DNA of 64,000 bases from Ryuthela nishihirai (lineage: Eukaryota > Arthropoda > Arachnida > Araneae > Heptathelidae): positions 1,054,001-1,118,000 of the forward strand of contig JAWZYU010000057.1 of assembly GCA_038380435.1 (NCBI GenBank), read 5' to 3'. How positions within the stretch are numbered: position 1 is the stretch's first letter; every line of letters starts with the position of its first letter. The notes below the pieces were generated by a model. It made no database searches. It was not told the origin of the DNA and saw only the letters and a program-made list of their open reading frames with translations. Position numbers and translations under genes: made by a program. Positions 1 through 10,922 of the stretch are shown piece by piece.

Positions 1-221
1 TAATCGCTTGGCGTTTGAATTTCTGAGGAATACTAAACACTGTACTGTGTACGATAGGGAGGAACTCGAAGAATTGGATGGAACGCTGTTTACCTGAGAT
101 GAATGTTTCGTGTAGAAACATTATTTTTTAATCCAAAACAAAACTTTTTAGTATGGGTGAAGTAAAGTTTTCCCGTTTGGTAAACGGTCTTTTTTTTTGG
201 CTTCTTTGCGTTTGTTTAGGA

Positions 222-325
222 GTGAACCCACTGCCGAACCCACGGCCTCTTGATCCGAACCCACGGCCGTTGATGATCCGAACCCACATCCGTTTAGCAT
301 CCGAACCCACGGCCTCTTGATGACA
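222..325. repeat. Short degenerate tandem repeat (GAACCCACGGCC-like)
   Basis: The phrase GAACCCA(C)GGCC with a CTTGATCC-type linker recurs about five times over ~100 bp. I see no gene in bases 1-600; the rest is AT-rich unique sequence. Confidence 0.6.
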
Positions 326-599
326 CGTCACAGCACGTGCATTTAATTAATATTTATCAGACGGAAAAAAAATCCTGCATTTATCTCTTAAAACCAAAAA
401 CAAAAAACTGAATATTTCTTCCCCTACGGAAGTGAAAGAACAAATCAAATCTTTACTGTGAAAATAACACGTGTTCACCATCAAAATATTGAGCTTAATT
501 GTGCAATTGCGCCCCCCACGTCTCCCTCCTCCCCTCCATCGATTTTGTTTTTCCAGAACAGAGCCTGGCTACACTTAAAACGAATACTGTTGAAACATA

Positions 600-980
600 T
601 GGACCTCAGTTGGAAGCGCGCCAGGACCGTGATCTGTAGTTCCCAGGTTCGAGTCCGAGCTGGGTCACCGTTGAGATTTATCTCCGCAAAACTCACCGCC
701 CTGCCCACGGTCAGTAGTGTACACCGATGGGCTTGGAAAGGCCGCCGTCCGTCGGGTGAGACGTTAAGCCGTGGCCCGTCTGAGGGAAAGACATACCCTG
801 TGCACGTTAAAGAACACGCTGGATGGCATTGACGGGAGGCTACCATCTGTTTCCCAACAGCTGTTCCAGTGGGTCCCTCCCCCAACCTTCTCTGAGTCTT
901 CGGGGTCCATGTGACCTGGCCATTTATCCCACGGTGTGCCAAAAAAATGCCGCTCAGAGGTAAAACAATCCAATCCAATG
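600..980 (+). mobile_element. SINE1 copy (tRNA-derived SINE), degenerate head
   Basis: A degenerate tRNA-like head with a recognisable B box (GGTTCGAGTCC, near 645) is followed by the body shared by all SINE1 copies here: a GACGTTAAGCC block, a CACGTTAAAGAACACGCTGG block, and a tail ending GCTCAGAGGTAAAACAA. It carries several substitutions relative to the 42-kb copy and has a weak A box, so it looks old. Confidence 0.85.
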
Positions 981-1039
981 CTCAGACATATTAAGAAATA
1001 ATATAACTAATACATCATTACTCTTGCGATACCTATAAT

Positions 1040-1260
1040 TTAAACTGATGATGCAATTTCCTGCTTCACTAGTGTATACGATGTGTGGGCATGTCAGTCA
1101 TCAATTACGTTTCTCCTAACGGCTAACAGAGCGGCTAACGTATTCAGATAACAAATACACAGCATCGATGTATTATGAACAAGACTTCAATTTCAATATA
1201 CTGAAAAGGAATCCCCAACGCGAAATGAGGATATTTTTTGGAGAATTAGATACAGAAATT
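1040..1260 (+). repeat. Fragments of dispersed repeat R1
   Basis: TTCCTGCTTCACTAGTGTAT (about 1061) reappears as its reverse complement near 26,500, and ATGAACAAGACTTCAATTT (about 1175) matches the R1 copies near 5,220, 14,050 and 21,245. These are scattered, diverged pieces. From 1,260 to 1,485 I see only AT-rich sequence. Confidence 0.5.
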
Positions 1261-1487
1261 CCTATGTTCAATTCCGTAAGAATTTTCTAAAGAAGTCCTT
1301 GATGAAATAGAAATAAGATTACTTGTAATAATTTATTTAAATTTTATTTAAGTGGCGTTATGAAGGAAAAGTAATCTTAATAAAAACAGAAATAAAAATT
1401 ATGGATTTTATTTTTTTTAAACTCTGGTGCTGAATTGTTAAGGCTAATTTTTTTACCATCGCAAATAAAAATGAAGAAAGTTGGGTT

Positions 1488-1869
1488 TGGTTGTTTTACC
1501 TCTGAGAGGCATTTTTTTTTTTGCACACCGTGGGCTAAATGGCCAGGTCACATGGACCCCGAAGGCTCAGAGTAGGTTGGGGGAGGGGACCCACTGGAAC
1601 AGCTGTTGGGAGACAGATGGTAACCCTCCCGTCAAGGCCATCCAGCGTATTCTTTAACGTGCACAGCGTATGGTTCTCCCGCACACGGGGCCACGGTTTA
1701 ACGTCCCATCCGACGGACGGCGGCCTATTCCAAGCCCATCGGTGTCCCCTACTGACCGTAGGCAGGGAATTTTGCGGAGATAAATCTCAACGCTGACCCA
1801 GCGGGGACTCGAACCTGGGAACTACAGATTACGAGCTTGGCGCGCTACCGACTGAGTCACCCCCGCCCC
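1488..1869 (-). mobile_element. SINE1 copy, nearly complete, reverse orientation
   Basis: Read on the minus strand it begins with a tRNA-like head (A box GACTCAGTCGGTAG, B box GGTTCGAGTCC) and ends with the CTCTCAGAGGTAAAACAACC tail. Length (~380 bp) matches the other full copies. No clear target duplication was found. Confidence 0.88.
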
Positions 1870-2551
1870 ATCAAGAAAAATAAAACAAGGAGTTTAAGAA
1901 AGGATTAAATTAAACTATTAAATCATATTTACATTATTATTTAACATGGAATTTCCACTGCAGTACAACTGCTCCCATCTTTTCTTTTACAAATCTTTAA
2001 AAATAACTCTTCAAATGTGCATCCAATAGAAAAAGATTTATGAATTTTAATTGCCTCTGTTACCTGTAATATCATTTTCAAAATAGACATGGCCCCCGTA
2101 CAGCACCCCCCTAATATCCGGTCCTATTTTGGAAAAAATATGTATTAAGTTATAAAAGTACTCAATTTATCATTTTTAATATTTTGAACGAAATCTTTGT
2201 AAGGGTTGGTCCGTAAATTACCCAATTCTGTTATAGATGAATCCACCATTCCCACTCTAGCTTCAACTTATGTAACAAAACCTAACACATGAGGGGGAAT
2301 CACCCACTTCCTGTTTTTCCACAGACACGTTATATTATTGTTACGAATTTTTAATAGGAAATCTTGAGCGTGAGTTCAAAAGAATGTGAATCATCCAATG
2401 TGAACTGCTCCACCACCGAGTAGGAAGCCCTCGCTATAAAATTTTGCAATCAGCCATTTCAAAAACTATCTCTATGGTCGCCGATTCACAGTCGCATTTG
2501 ATCACTTCCCCTTGTCATAATTAATGAAATCTTAAAGACTTTTCTAACAGA
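1870..2551. other. No gene recognised
   Basis: AT-rich sequence without a recognisable reading frame, RNA or element. Several short pieces look like decayed repeats but could not be assigned. Confidence 0.5.
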
Positions 2552-2974
2552 TTAGAGAAGTGGAACATCACATTTCAGGATTATGACATAGATGTCGTTT
2601 ATTACCCATGGGAACACAATATCCTTGCCGATACCCTGTCAGCAAACATACATGAGAAGGACAAACACCATCCCAGCCAATTAGGAGACTGATCCCTGCT
2701 GAGGGAGATGCAGATGGAGGACCCTGCCCTCAGGGGGATTATAGATGCCTTGGAAGGTCAAAACACTAGCCTTGCCACGAAAGCCCCTAACCCTCTCTAC
2801 ATGAAAGAGGGAGTTCTCTTTCATTTGGACCAACAAAGCCCTGGCATTGACGTCATAGAGCAACTGGTAGTACTGCTCAGTCTAAGAGACCAAATTTCAA
2901 AATTGTGTCAGGATAACCCTTGTTCAGGTCCTCTGGTTGGGGACAAAACACAACAGAGAGCTATATCCAATTAA
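2552..2974 (+). pseudogene. Ty3/gypsy-type pol remnant (RNase H end to integrase N-terminus)
   Basis: The + frame from 2552 reads LEKWNITFQDYDIDVVYY, then HNILADTLS. This is the end of a Ty3/gypsy RNase H domain, where the family carries a 'NxxADxLS' signature. After an in-frame TGA near 2690 the same frame continues with MEDPALRGIIDALEGQ and a 'GVLFHLD'-like stretch, typical of the linker before the integrase zinc-binding domain. The integrase catalytic core, upstream reverse transcriptase and LTRs were not found. It is a dead internal fragment of an LTR retrotransposon. Confidence 0.75.
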
Positions 2975-3189
2975 TGTTGGTCAGGAATGTACTCCGACAA
3001 TTGCAACTGTGTACAGACATGCATTTACTGTCTGCAAAGGCGCGGATATGAATAAAACTCAAAGGGAAAAATATTCTGACCCACCCCCCCTTTATAGTGC
3101 ACCGAACGAAGGTCAAAGAAGGACAAGGACACCTACATACAATAGGCCTGCACTTTGCAATAACGGAAGACCTAATTTTGAAAAATATA

Positions 3190-4025
3190 GCACTACATAT
3201 TACAGATAAATTTTGGTAGGTATTTATGTTTAAATATCTGGTAACTAATTTTCAAATATTCCCAATTATTTTTGTAAAATCCTTATGAACAAATAATTCT
3301 ATTTTAATTTCTTTTAAAGAGATAGCTATGGCTTAAATTTTAAACAAATTATATCACTTGGTTAGCCGTCCCGTTGCCGAGTGGTTAGCACGCTTGGCTA
3401 CTGATCTAAGGGACCTGGGTTCGAGCCCCGGATTAGGCATGGATGTGTGTGTCGTTTTTCTGCTGAGGTCTTGCCATCCTCTCAGATCTCCTACTCTGGC
3501 ATATAAAACTGACAGGCTCCTGTCAGACCTCTGTGGCAAGCAGCTGCTTGAGGGAGTATTTATTTTATTTTTATTATATCACTTGAATTTTAATGCATAA
3601 TTAATATCCCTCCTTTCTTTCCTCCTTTTACTCAAGGCTGTCCAGGCCTGGTCTATCAAGGTGGCTTTGACCGAACGCCTCAACCCCAGAACAAACTAAG
3701 AATCGGAGCCAGAGGACGACGACAGGATTTGGAACGTCGAGACACCTAGAACCACGTCACGGGCCATTTGGCCCGGAGCAGCGCCTACACTCCCAGGAGC
3801 CACTGCCACCCCGCCGACTCCAAATGCACAATTTCAATGACAACACACACTCGTATTCATTACGTCACTGTGGCATAAATGTTAGAGTCACTGTTCCCCT
3901 CATTGCCCCTCGCTTGTTACGAGGTCACCAAACACGCTGACTGCCTGCACCACCTCCACTGCCGTAGCGGCCACCGCCACATACACGAGATTAATGCTGG
4001 TGTCGAGATTAACATAGATTCCTGC
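3190..4025 (+). repeat. Dispersed repeat R3, copy 1 (split by SINE2)
   Basis: Bases 3,210-3,360 plus 3,573-4,025 align with 25,460-26,110, including the shared GGAGCCAGA, CACCTAGAA and GGTGTCGAGATTAACA words. Weaker matches lie at 12,820-13,150 and 20,010-20,340. A SINE2 interrupts this copy but not the 25-kb copy. Nature unknown; it contains no protein I recognise. Confidence 0.7.
3361..3572 (+). mobile_element. SINE2 copy (tRNA-Ser/Leu-like SINE) with 13-bp target duplication
   Basis: The head contains an A box (TTGCCGAGTGGTTAGC) and B box (GGTTCGAGCCCC) spaced as in a tRNA gene. A body of ~130 bp follows, with CTGACAGGCTCCTGTCAGAC and GGCAAGCAGCTGCTTGAGG, then a T/A-rich tail. The 13-mer ATTATATCACTTG flanks it at 3348-3360 and 3573-3585. 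The homologous site near 25,620 lacks the insertion. This is the signature of LINE-assisted retroposition. Confidence 0.92.
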
Positions 4026-4032
4026 AGTTTAA

Positions 4033-4228
4033 TAATTATATATTATTTATTATAATAAATATAACATTAAATTGTATTTAAAATATATTGATAAAGAAAT
4101 GTTTATAATTCAGAGAGGTATGAAATTATGAATTACATTATTATTTATTATAATAAATATAACATTAAATTGTATTTAAAATATATAAATAAAGAAATGT
4201 TTATGATTCAGAGAGGTATGAAATAGGT
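4033..4228. repeat. Tandem duplication of an AT-rich ~110-bp unit
   Basis: Two adjacent copies share TTATAATAAATATAACATTA and AATTCAGAGAGGTATGAAAT with few differences. Confidence 0.85.
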
Positions 4229-4243
4229 GTTAATAAAAAATAA

Positions 4244-4400
4244 TCCCTCAAGCAACTCCTTGCCTCAGAGGTCTGGCAGGAGCCTGTCAGGATAATAGAG
4301 GAGATTTGTGAGGAATTCGAGACCTCATCAGAAGGACAATGCAGACATCCATGTACCTTACCCGGGGTTTGAACCTAGGTCCCTTTCATCTGTTGCTCTT
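4244..4400 (-). mobile_element. SINE2 fragment, reverse orientation
   Basis: On the minus strand it carries the B-box region (GGTTCAAACCCCGGGTAAGG), the CTGACAGGCTCCTGCCAGAC-like core and the GGCAAGGAGTTGCTTGAGGG tail. The A-box end is missing. It abuts the reverse transcriptase fragment that follows. Confidence 0.8.
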
Positions 4401-4402
4401 TG

Positions 4403-5190
4403 CATCATTGTGCTTAATAGAATTAAGAATTTGGTTAATGGAGAATTGCGTGATGAGTAATCAAAATTAGTAGGTGATGTGTACATCAGATATTTTCACA
4501 TAGGCAGATTCTTGAGAAATGTTTAAAGTTTCAAAAACCTTTGGTTACTAGTTTTGTTAATTTCAAAAAGACTTTTCACTCTGTTGATCGCCTTAAATTG
4601 TGGTTGATTGTGAGATCGTTTGGCATTCCGGAGAAGTTAGTTAACATAATGAAAGTTCTCTATAATAGCATTGAGTCGTATGTGAGAGTTTCTAAGTCTT
4701 TTAGCAGTTCGTTTAGCATTGCTTCAAATGTTCACGAAGGGTGTATTTTGACTCCTTCTCTTTTTACCTTGTATATTGATAATGATATTCGAATTTCACT
4801 GTACGGTACAAATATTGGCCTTATATGGTCCCGAGGTCTGAAAATTTTTGATTTAGAATATACTGATGATTTAGCATTTTTTGCATTAGGTGGTTTGATT
4901 TTGTAAGTAATGATGAGGTTATGCGAAGCAGCACATTTTGCAGAGAGAGAGACTCCGTTGGTTTGGCCATTTTGCCCGTATAGATAATTGTAGATTAGCG
5001 AATAGGGTTATGAACAGTGTGCCTAAAGGCCAAAGAAAGAGAGGGGAGACATAGGATGAGATGTGCGTACATGTCAAACAGGACCTTGTTAGAATTGGTC
5101 TACAATGACCAGGTGCAGCAGATGCAGCTCAGGACAGAAGCGTTTGGCGAACAAAATTACCTAATATGGTTTAAACTCCGTAACCCATGG
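4403..5190 (+). pseudogene. LINE reverse transcriptase fragment, unit copy 1
   Basis: Matches the RT part of the longer LINE at 44.7-48.3 kb. It includes FVNFKKTFHSVDRL (palm motif A region), ILTPSLFTLYIDN and YTDDLAFFAL in the position of the catalytic YADD box. An internal deletion then joins it to the element's C-terminal end and its 3' CCGTAACCCATGG. Frameshifts and stops make it non-coding. Confidence 0.85.
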
Positions 5191-6629
5191 CTGAGAAGGA
5201 TTTTCTTTCTATATATGTACTATGAACAAGACTTCAATTTACGATATAATGAAACGGAAGATGCAAGTACAACAATGGAAAACGAGACTGTGTTACAACG
5301 TGTCACTTCAGGTATAGCACGGGGTGAGAGTTACGTCACTTACGAGTTCGAACGATGTATTGGGTTGTTTTACCTCTGACCGGCACTATTTTGCACACCA
5401 TGGGCTAAATGGCCAGGTCACATAGACCCCGAAGGGTCAGAGGAGGTTGAATGAGGGGACCCACTGGAACAGCTGTTGGGAGGCAGATGGTAGCCTCCCG
5501 TCAAGGCCATCCAGCGTGTTCTTTAATGTGCACAGGGTATGGCTCTCCCGCACACGGGGCCACGGCTTAACGTCCCATCTGACGGACGGCGGCCTTTCCA
5601 TGCCCATCGGTGTTCCCTACTGACCGTGGGCAGAGCGGGGAATTTTTGCGGAGATAAATCTCAACGCCGACCCAGCTTGGACTCGAAACTGGTAACTACA
5701 GATTACGAGCCTGGCGCGCTACCGACTGAGACACCCCCGCCCCCATTCGAACGATGAAGTTGAAATGAAAGAACATAAGTCTATTTATTATCTGCTGCCT
5801 CTGATTATGTACCAGAAAGTTCAATGTCTAGTGATAGTTCGGAGAATCTGTGTATAGAAGAAAGAGATTAATCGTAATCTGTTAGCGTTGGTAGTGAGAG
5901 GTGTGGTTTTGGAGATACTTTTAGTTTTTATTATGTTCAGTGATCAGTGTTGGATGTTTAACTGATAAGAAAGTTTTTAGTTTCAAGTAAAATAGCAATT
6001 TATCTGTATCGCAGAAAAATGCTCTTTGCTTGAAGGAAAATCTGGCAATTATGGATATTGGGATCATTTTATACTAACTGATAGCATAGTGTTGATTTGT
6101 GTGATTAGTGAAGAAATTGTTAATGATTTATGCAATGTGTTGCCTTAGTTAATAAATCAGTTCATTTAGAGTTTGTTTATTTATTTGGGATTCACGTTCC
6201 GTTGCCAAATATCCAAATAGAATTGAAAATCTTTAAAAATACATTTATTCACACTTTGTATTTTTTAATACGTGTATTTTCAATTACATATACTATTAGA
6301 TGGCATGGAAAAATAATTCGGCTAAACTATTCGTGATGAGACTTCAATATTTTGTAAAAACGTATGAAATAGAAAAGAATAAAAATAATATTATCGATTG
6401 TTAATTTCGTGTTATTAAATTTGTTAGTTTTTCATAGCTAACAGCAACCACCAGTATAAAATTTATTTAGGTATATAGAAGAGTTATTATTTTCGTTTAA
6501 TCGGTGTCTGCAGTTATTCATCATCAAGTTCCAGAAAAATCTCTGCAGAAGCGGAGATTGAAAAAAAAAAAATTAAATTGTAAAGCAGTAATGTTACTAT
6601 TCAATGAAATTGCCATTCTATGAAGTGTG
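5190..6629 (+). repeat. Dispersed repeat R1, unit copy 1
   Basis: Shared with 14,020-15,060, 21,213-22,200 and, reversed and split, with 26,480-27,240 plus 41,256-41,630. In copy 2 a short open stretch contains DYIPESSMSDSN and ends CIEERD before a stop, which might be the end of a decayed protein I do not recognise. It is interrupted here by SINE1 at 5,358. The single TACGTG at 6269-6274 is the empty counterpart of the palindromic element's target site. Confidence 0.75.
5358..5745 (-). mobile_element. SINE1 copy with 11-bp target duplication
   Basis: Nearly full-length SINE1 on the minus strand. TTCGAACGATG flanks it at 5347-5357 and 5746-5756. Unit copies 2 (near 14,180) and 3 (near 21,370) carry the uninterrupted site with a single TTCGAACGATG, so this insertion postdates the triplication or is private to copy 1. 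Confidence 0.93.
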
Positions 6630-7012
6630 TGGGGCAGGGGTGGCTCAGTCGGTAGCGCGCCAGGCTTGTAATCTGTACTTCCCAGGTTCGAGTCCCAGCT
6701 GGGTCAGCGTTGAGATTTATCTCCGCAAAATTCTCCGCCCTGCCCACGGTCAGTAGGGGACACCGATGGGCTTGAGAATAGGACGCCTTCCGTCGGATGG
6801 GACGTTAAGCCGTGTGCGGGAGAGCCATACCCTGTCCACGTTAAAGAACACGCTGGATGGCCTTGACGGGAGGCTACCATCTATCTCCCAACAGCTGTTC
6901 CAGTGGGTCCATTCCCCCAACCTTCTCTGAGCCTTCGGGGTCCATGTGACCTGGCTATTTAGCCCATGGTGTGCAAAAAAATGTCGCTCAGAGGTAAAAC
7001 AACCCAACCCAA
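6630..7012 (+). mobile_element. SINE1 copy with imperfect 10-bp target duplication
   Basis: Complete tRNA-like head: A box TGGCTCAGTCGGTAG, B box GGTTCGAGTCC, then the SINE1 body and an AACCCAACAAC tail. Flanks are ATGAAGTGTG (6620-6629) and ATGAAATGTG (7018-7027). Unit copy 2 near 15,040 lacks the insertion. Confidence 0.9.
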
Positions 7013-7027
7013 CAACAATGAAATGTG

Positions 7028-7591
7028 AACTTCTAATAATCTAGTAAAATACATTTTTCAGTTACAAATTTCGACTATTTTTCAACTGATGCATCTATTA
7101 CTGCAAGTATTTCACAGTACACTTTCATATATATAATTATTATTCCCTCTTTCTATCATTCGATGCACCTAAGTTCAAAAGGTCATCAGTACCATGCTTC
7201 GAAATTTCGAATGTTGCGCAAAACGATAACGTACGAACTGTTTACTGTGAGGATGAAGTTGCCATTCAACGAAAACCAATCTTCTCACAATCGGTTAAAA
7301 ATACATTGCAATTTATAGTTTGATTTGACGATCTGGAAACCGACTGCTTTAAAAAGTTATTCTATTATTATAGTAGATAAAATAAAAATATCTAAAATAA
7401 AATTTATCATAAATATTCATGTTAACAATAAAGTTGTTTGGAACCTGAAATTTATAAGGTTTATTTTTTCCATTATGTTTTTCGACCTAATCCATGACTC
7501 CAATTCTTTCATTATTAGGAACATTTGCTGTTAGAAATAAAATATAATTACAAATAATTTTTATATTAAGTTTCGTACGCCTTCTATTTTT
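7028..7591. other. No gene recognised; private to unit copy 1
   Basis: AT-rich sequence absent from copies 2 and 3, where a SINE2 lies at the corresponding position. No domain, RNA or terminal repeat seen. Confidence 0.5.
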
Positions 7592-7807
7592 CCATCCTTA
7601 AAGATCCACTTTCTCCATTCCCACTTAGACTTCTTCCCCAACAACTACAGCATGGTCAATGATGAGCATGGTGAACGTTTTCACCAGGACATTGCAAATA
7701 TGGAGAAACGATACCAGGGAAACTGTTCCACTTCAATGTTGGCTGACTACTGTTGGACGCTCGCCAAAAATGATCCTGAGCAGCTGCACAAGCGATGTCG
7801 GAAGTAG
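7592..7807 (+). pseudogene. C-terminal fragment of a transposon-associated arthropod protein
   Basis: Without needing a start codon, the + frame from about 7592 to the TAG at 7805 reads LKIHFLHSHLDFFP, then DEHGERFHQDI, MEKRYQG and SMLADYCWTL. From memory, this 'DEHGERFHQDI-MEKRYQG-ADYCW' signature is common at the end of multi-copy, probably transposon-derived proteins in arthropod genomes. Function is unknown to me. No upstream exon or start is visible, so I read it as a stranded fragment. The next 300 bp hold nothing recognisable. Confidence 0.55.
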
Positions 7808-8329
7808 AAGCGGAGTTTTACCGATACATGTCATATGTACGCATTACTCTGTTATACAAGAAACTACTGCTGATTTCTCAGAAGTCGTAGCCAATTTTGC
7901 ATTTTCATTCTAAAATTTCTAAACTTAATTTTTGTTTCTTTTAAAACTTTCATTCTAAAAAATTTTTCTTCCCGTACCTCGTGGCGGTAGCGCTCTTTTT
8001 ATCCCACCCTTCCATGCGCTCTCCGTTAATATTAATCCCTCTCTTAATTCTTTCCTCTCCGTGGCTCGCGACACATCTTCATAACTGTTCGAAAACCTTG
8101 ACAGTTATTGTCCAACAACCTCCGATATTGGGGTGATCGCTTTTTAGTTTAAAGGAATAATTTCTTACTCTCTCGAAGAGCGAAAAAGTAAATTTCATTT
8201 TTTTATAAGTTCAGAAAACTGCTCGGGAGGATAATTGCTACTGGAACTGAAGATAAAAAAAATATTAATAAAAATATTAAAAAAAATTCGAAATGATGAA
8301 TATGGTCGTTAAGAACAGAGTCGCCAATC

Positions 8330-8810
8330 TTGATTACAATTTTTAACGTTTGTCTGAAATTTTGCTGTAAGAAACCTTTCATTAATGCACTCATATCCTA
8401 AAAGAGCATCACTAGCGTGTCTGCTGAGAAGCACAGCTACGCCTTGGTGATGCTTAATATCTTCCCTCCCTGGAAAGAGAAATTTAAGAGTATTTTTAAG
8501 AATCTGACCTTTATCTGTCCATCTGGTCTCTTGCAAGCCGAGAATATCTAAATTATAAAGCTGAAAGTCTTGTGTGAGGACATCTGGAGAATAAGCTCTG
8601 TGCAGAGTCCTCACATTCCAACTACCTATGGAGAGAAAAATGGTTAGTGGGATGTTTAAAGAAATTACATTTATTGAGAGAGGGAACGCCGACAATATTA
8701 AACAACCTCCTAATCGTTGGCATGAGGCAAAGTCCCGTTCTCCCACCAAGACATGTACACTGGAAGACTTTCTCCAATGTAGAATTTGACGATACCAGTA
8801 GAACCATTGA
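8330..8810 (-). pseudogene. LINE AP-endonuclease fragment, unit copy 1
   Basis: On the minus strand it encodes SIGSWNVRTLHRAYS and LGLQETRW, the first two catalytic blocks of the exonuclease-endonuclease-phosphatase fold used by non-LTR retrotransposons, then KHHQGVAVLLSRHASDALLGY. Same family as the 45-kb LINE. It breaks off before the GDFN and SDH blocks. Frame is interrupted upstream of the SWN block. Confidence 0.85.
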
Positions 8811-8940
8811 GATTCATTCTTTCAGATTTTTTATTGCGACAGATTTTGGTATTCTGTTATTTCCGACGTCCGTGACCAAAAGATCTCGACTTTCGTAACT
8901 GATCAAGGTCACTTTGATACAATACGCCTGGACAGCACAC

Positions 8941-9915
8941 CAAGGAGAGTCTAAGAGAGAAGAGAGGTAGCTTCCATAGACGTAATGTAAGCCTTTCGAT
9001 TGCAGCGCCCTCTAAACAGTGCATTGCAGTGAAGTCGCCTAGCCAGGGAGAGGAGCGAGTTCCCTGCATTATTTTTTCACCGCCGAGCAAAGTTTTCAAT
9101 TGCTTACACCACGTGACTAATTTTACATACATTTTGACTCTGAAAAATGTTCATTTTCTTCATGAGGTACAATCATAATTTTCATCTCGTTTAGAGAGAA
9201 TATATCAAGAAGTAATGAAACCCTTTTCTTTAATAAAATCCAATTTTGTAAAACAGGTAGAACCTATGCTAAAGAACAAAATTTTGATATTTTGAACAAC
9301 CTACAACATTTAGTATATTATAATAAATTGAGATTTATATGTCAATGCAGGATAACATGATCTATATAATTATATTTTATACAATTGCTGATATTTTCAA
9401 TAAATATCATACCGAGTTTTTTACTTGTATAAACGTTCAACAGATGGCAGCAGGCACTACCCGTATCAATCGTAAAAAAAGAATTACACTGTTAGAGCAA
9501 AGTGCAGAAGCCATTGTACATCGATATGCTCCAGGGAACACAAACCTGCAACATACATTGACTTATATATTCCCAAGATGATTAAATGTATTAATTTACA
9601 TGTTAATTTTAAAAATTCTGCAAAATTACTCAATATAAACATACAACGGCTTTTCCAGGTATCGTAAAATGTGTTCCTGAACGGGATAAAACACTCTTGA
9701 ATAACTTTAGGGTCAGCTACCACTGTGGCAAACAGCCATGGTTGTTAGATATTTGGAAACACTGGTTAAATCGCAAAATATATATATATACCAATAGTAA
9801 GACAAACCATAACTGCAGTGGGCTAAAATGATTGCACTGCGCATGCACAGAACGCCCCTTACAGTTGTTTTTGTGTCTGCACATCAATTTGCCACTTCTC
9901 CTTAAACCTCCTTTG
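8941..9915. mobile_element. ~1-kb non-autonomous DNA transposon with inverted ends, copy 1
   Basis: Begins CAAGGAGAGTCTAAGAGAG and ends with the near-inverse CTTCTCCTTAAACCTCCTTTG. Flanked by AGCACAC (8934-8940) and ACCACAC (9916-9922), a 7-bp near-duplication. No transposase; only short open frames. Copies 2, 3 and 4 start at 16,118, 23,201 and 54,458. Confidence 0.8.
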
Positions 9916-9965
9916 ACCACACTAAGACAGCAAAGATCATACAGTGACAACAGCAGTCCCAGGCC

Positions 9966-10922
9966 TAGCTAACGCCAGCAGCCAAATGAATGAAATGTGT
10001 GAATAAATGACGGTAGAACCGTAATATAAGTTGAAAGGAGTGGGGGGGTTGTGGGGGGAAGAGTGGGAAGGGGAGAAGTAAGAGAAAAGTAAGTAATAAG
10101 TAAGGAATAAGTTAAGGTTCGGCTCCAGATGGGGTCAGTACAAGTAGCGCCATCTGGCTTCGATCCCTTTTTTAATCCTGATTATCAAGTAGAGATATTG
10201 GTCGTTTGAATTTGTGTGAGGAGTACAACATCATAATTAAGTAAATCTCTAACAAGTTGATTAGGATGTTCTGCGATAGTTGCAAAATAGTTTTTGGCCA
10301 TTTTTTTGATGGATTGGAGATTTGTTTCACAATTTAGATCTCGATGAATGATAGTATTCCTGACAAACCAGGGAGCTGCTAGAGCAGATCGTAGGATTTT
10401 ATTTTGTAGATTTGCAAGATTTTTAGTAGAACATGCACCCCAGATGGGGGCAGCATATAGAAGGAGAGGTTTTATTACCTGATTATAAAATCAGCACTTT
10501 ATGTGATGTTGCGATATGACATTTTCCCTCAAGCAGAGGGAAAAGTTTGCAGTATAGTGCTCTGGCTTTGTTAACATCATTCCCTACATGGGCATCCCAT
10601 TTGAGCTTGTGTTGAATCGTGATGCCTAGGTATTTGGCATGATCGCTCCACACTACCTGTTAATCAAATAGGTAGAAATTTTCATGATGAGGATTTTGAT
10701 GATGGGACGTAAGAACTGCAATACTTTTTGTAGGGTTAACTGCATTCTCTTGCAGGCAATGGGCACGTAAAGGGAGGGTGCGAGAAATGCCGTGTCGTCA
10801 GCGTAAATGGCATTTACAACTCAATGAAGCTTAGGAATGAAGATATTAAACAATGTTGGGGACAGAATGGAGCCTGGAGGGATTCATGTCTAATATATGA
10901 TTTGCCACTTCGACTTGGAAGG
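9966..10922 (-). pseudogene. Jockey-like LINE 3' end, unit copy 1
   Basis: Minus-strand homologue of the 24.3-25.4-kb tail: 3' UTR, then the C-terminal RT part equivalent to QVIKPLLLYAAPIWGA and NKILRSAVAAPWFVRNTIIHRDL in copy 2. It is too frame-broken for a long reading frame. Homology to copy 3 stops at ACTTGGAAGG near 10,922. Confidence 0.75.

Noticed and set aside
481..978. 165-codon minus-strand frame
   Set aside because: It lies across a SINE1 copy; similar frames appear in every SINE1 and shift between copies.
6631..6720. tRNA gene in the SINE1 and SINE2 heads
   Set aside because: A and B boxes are present, but the sequence continues into a shared SINE body, no clean acceptor stem closes, and copies carry target duplications.
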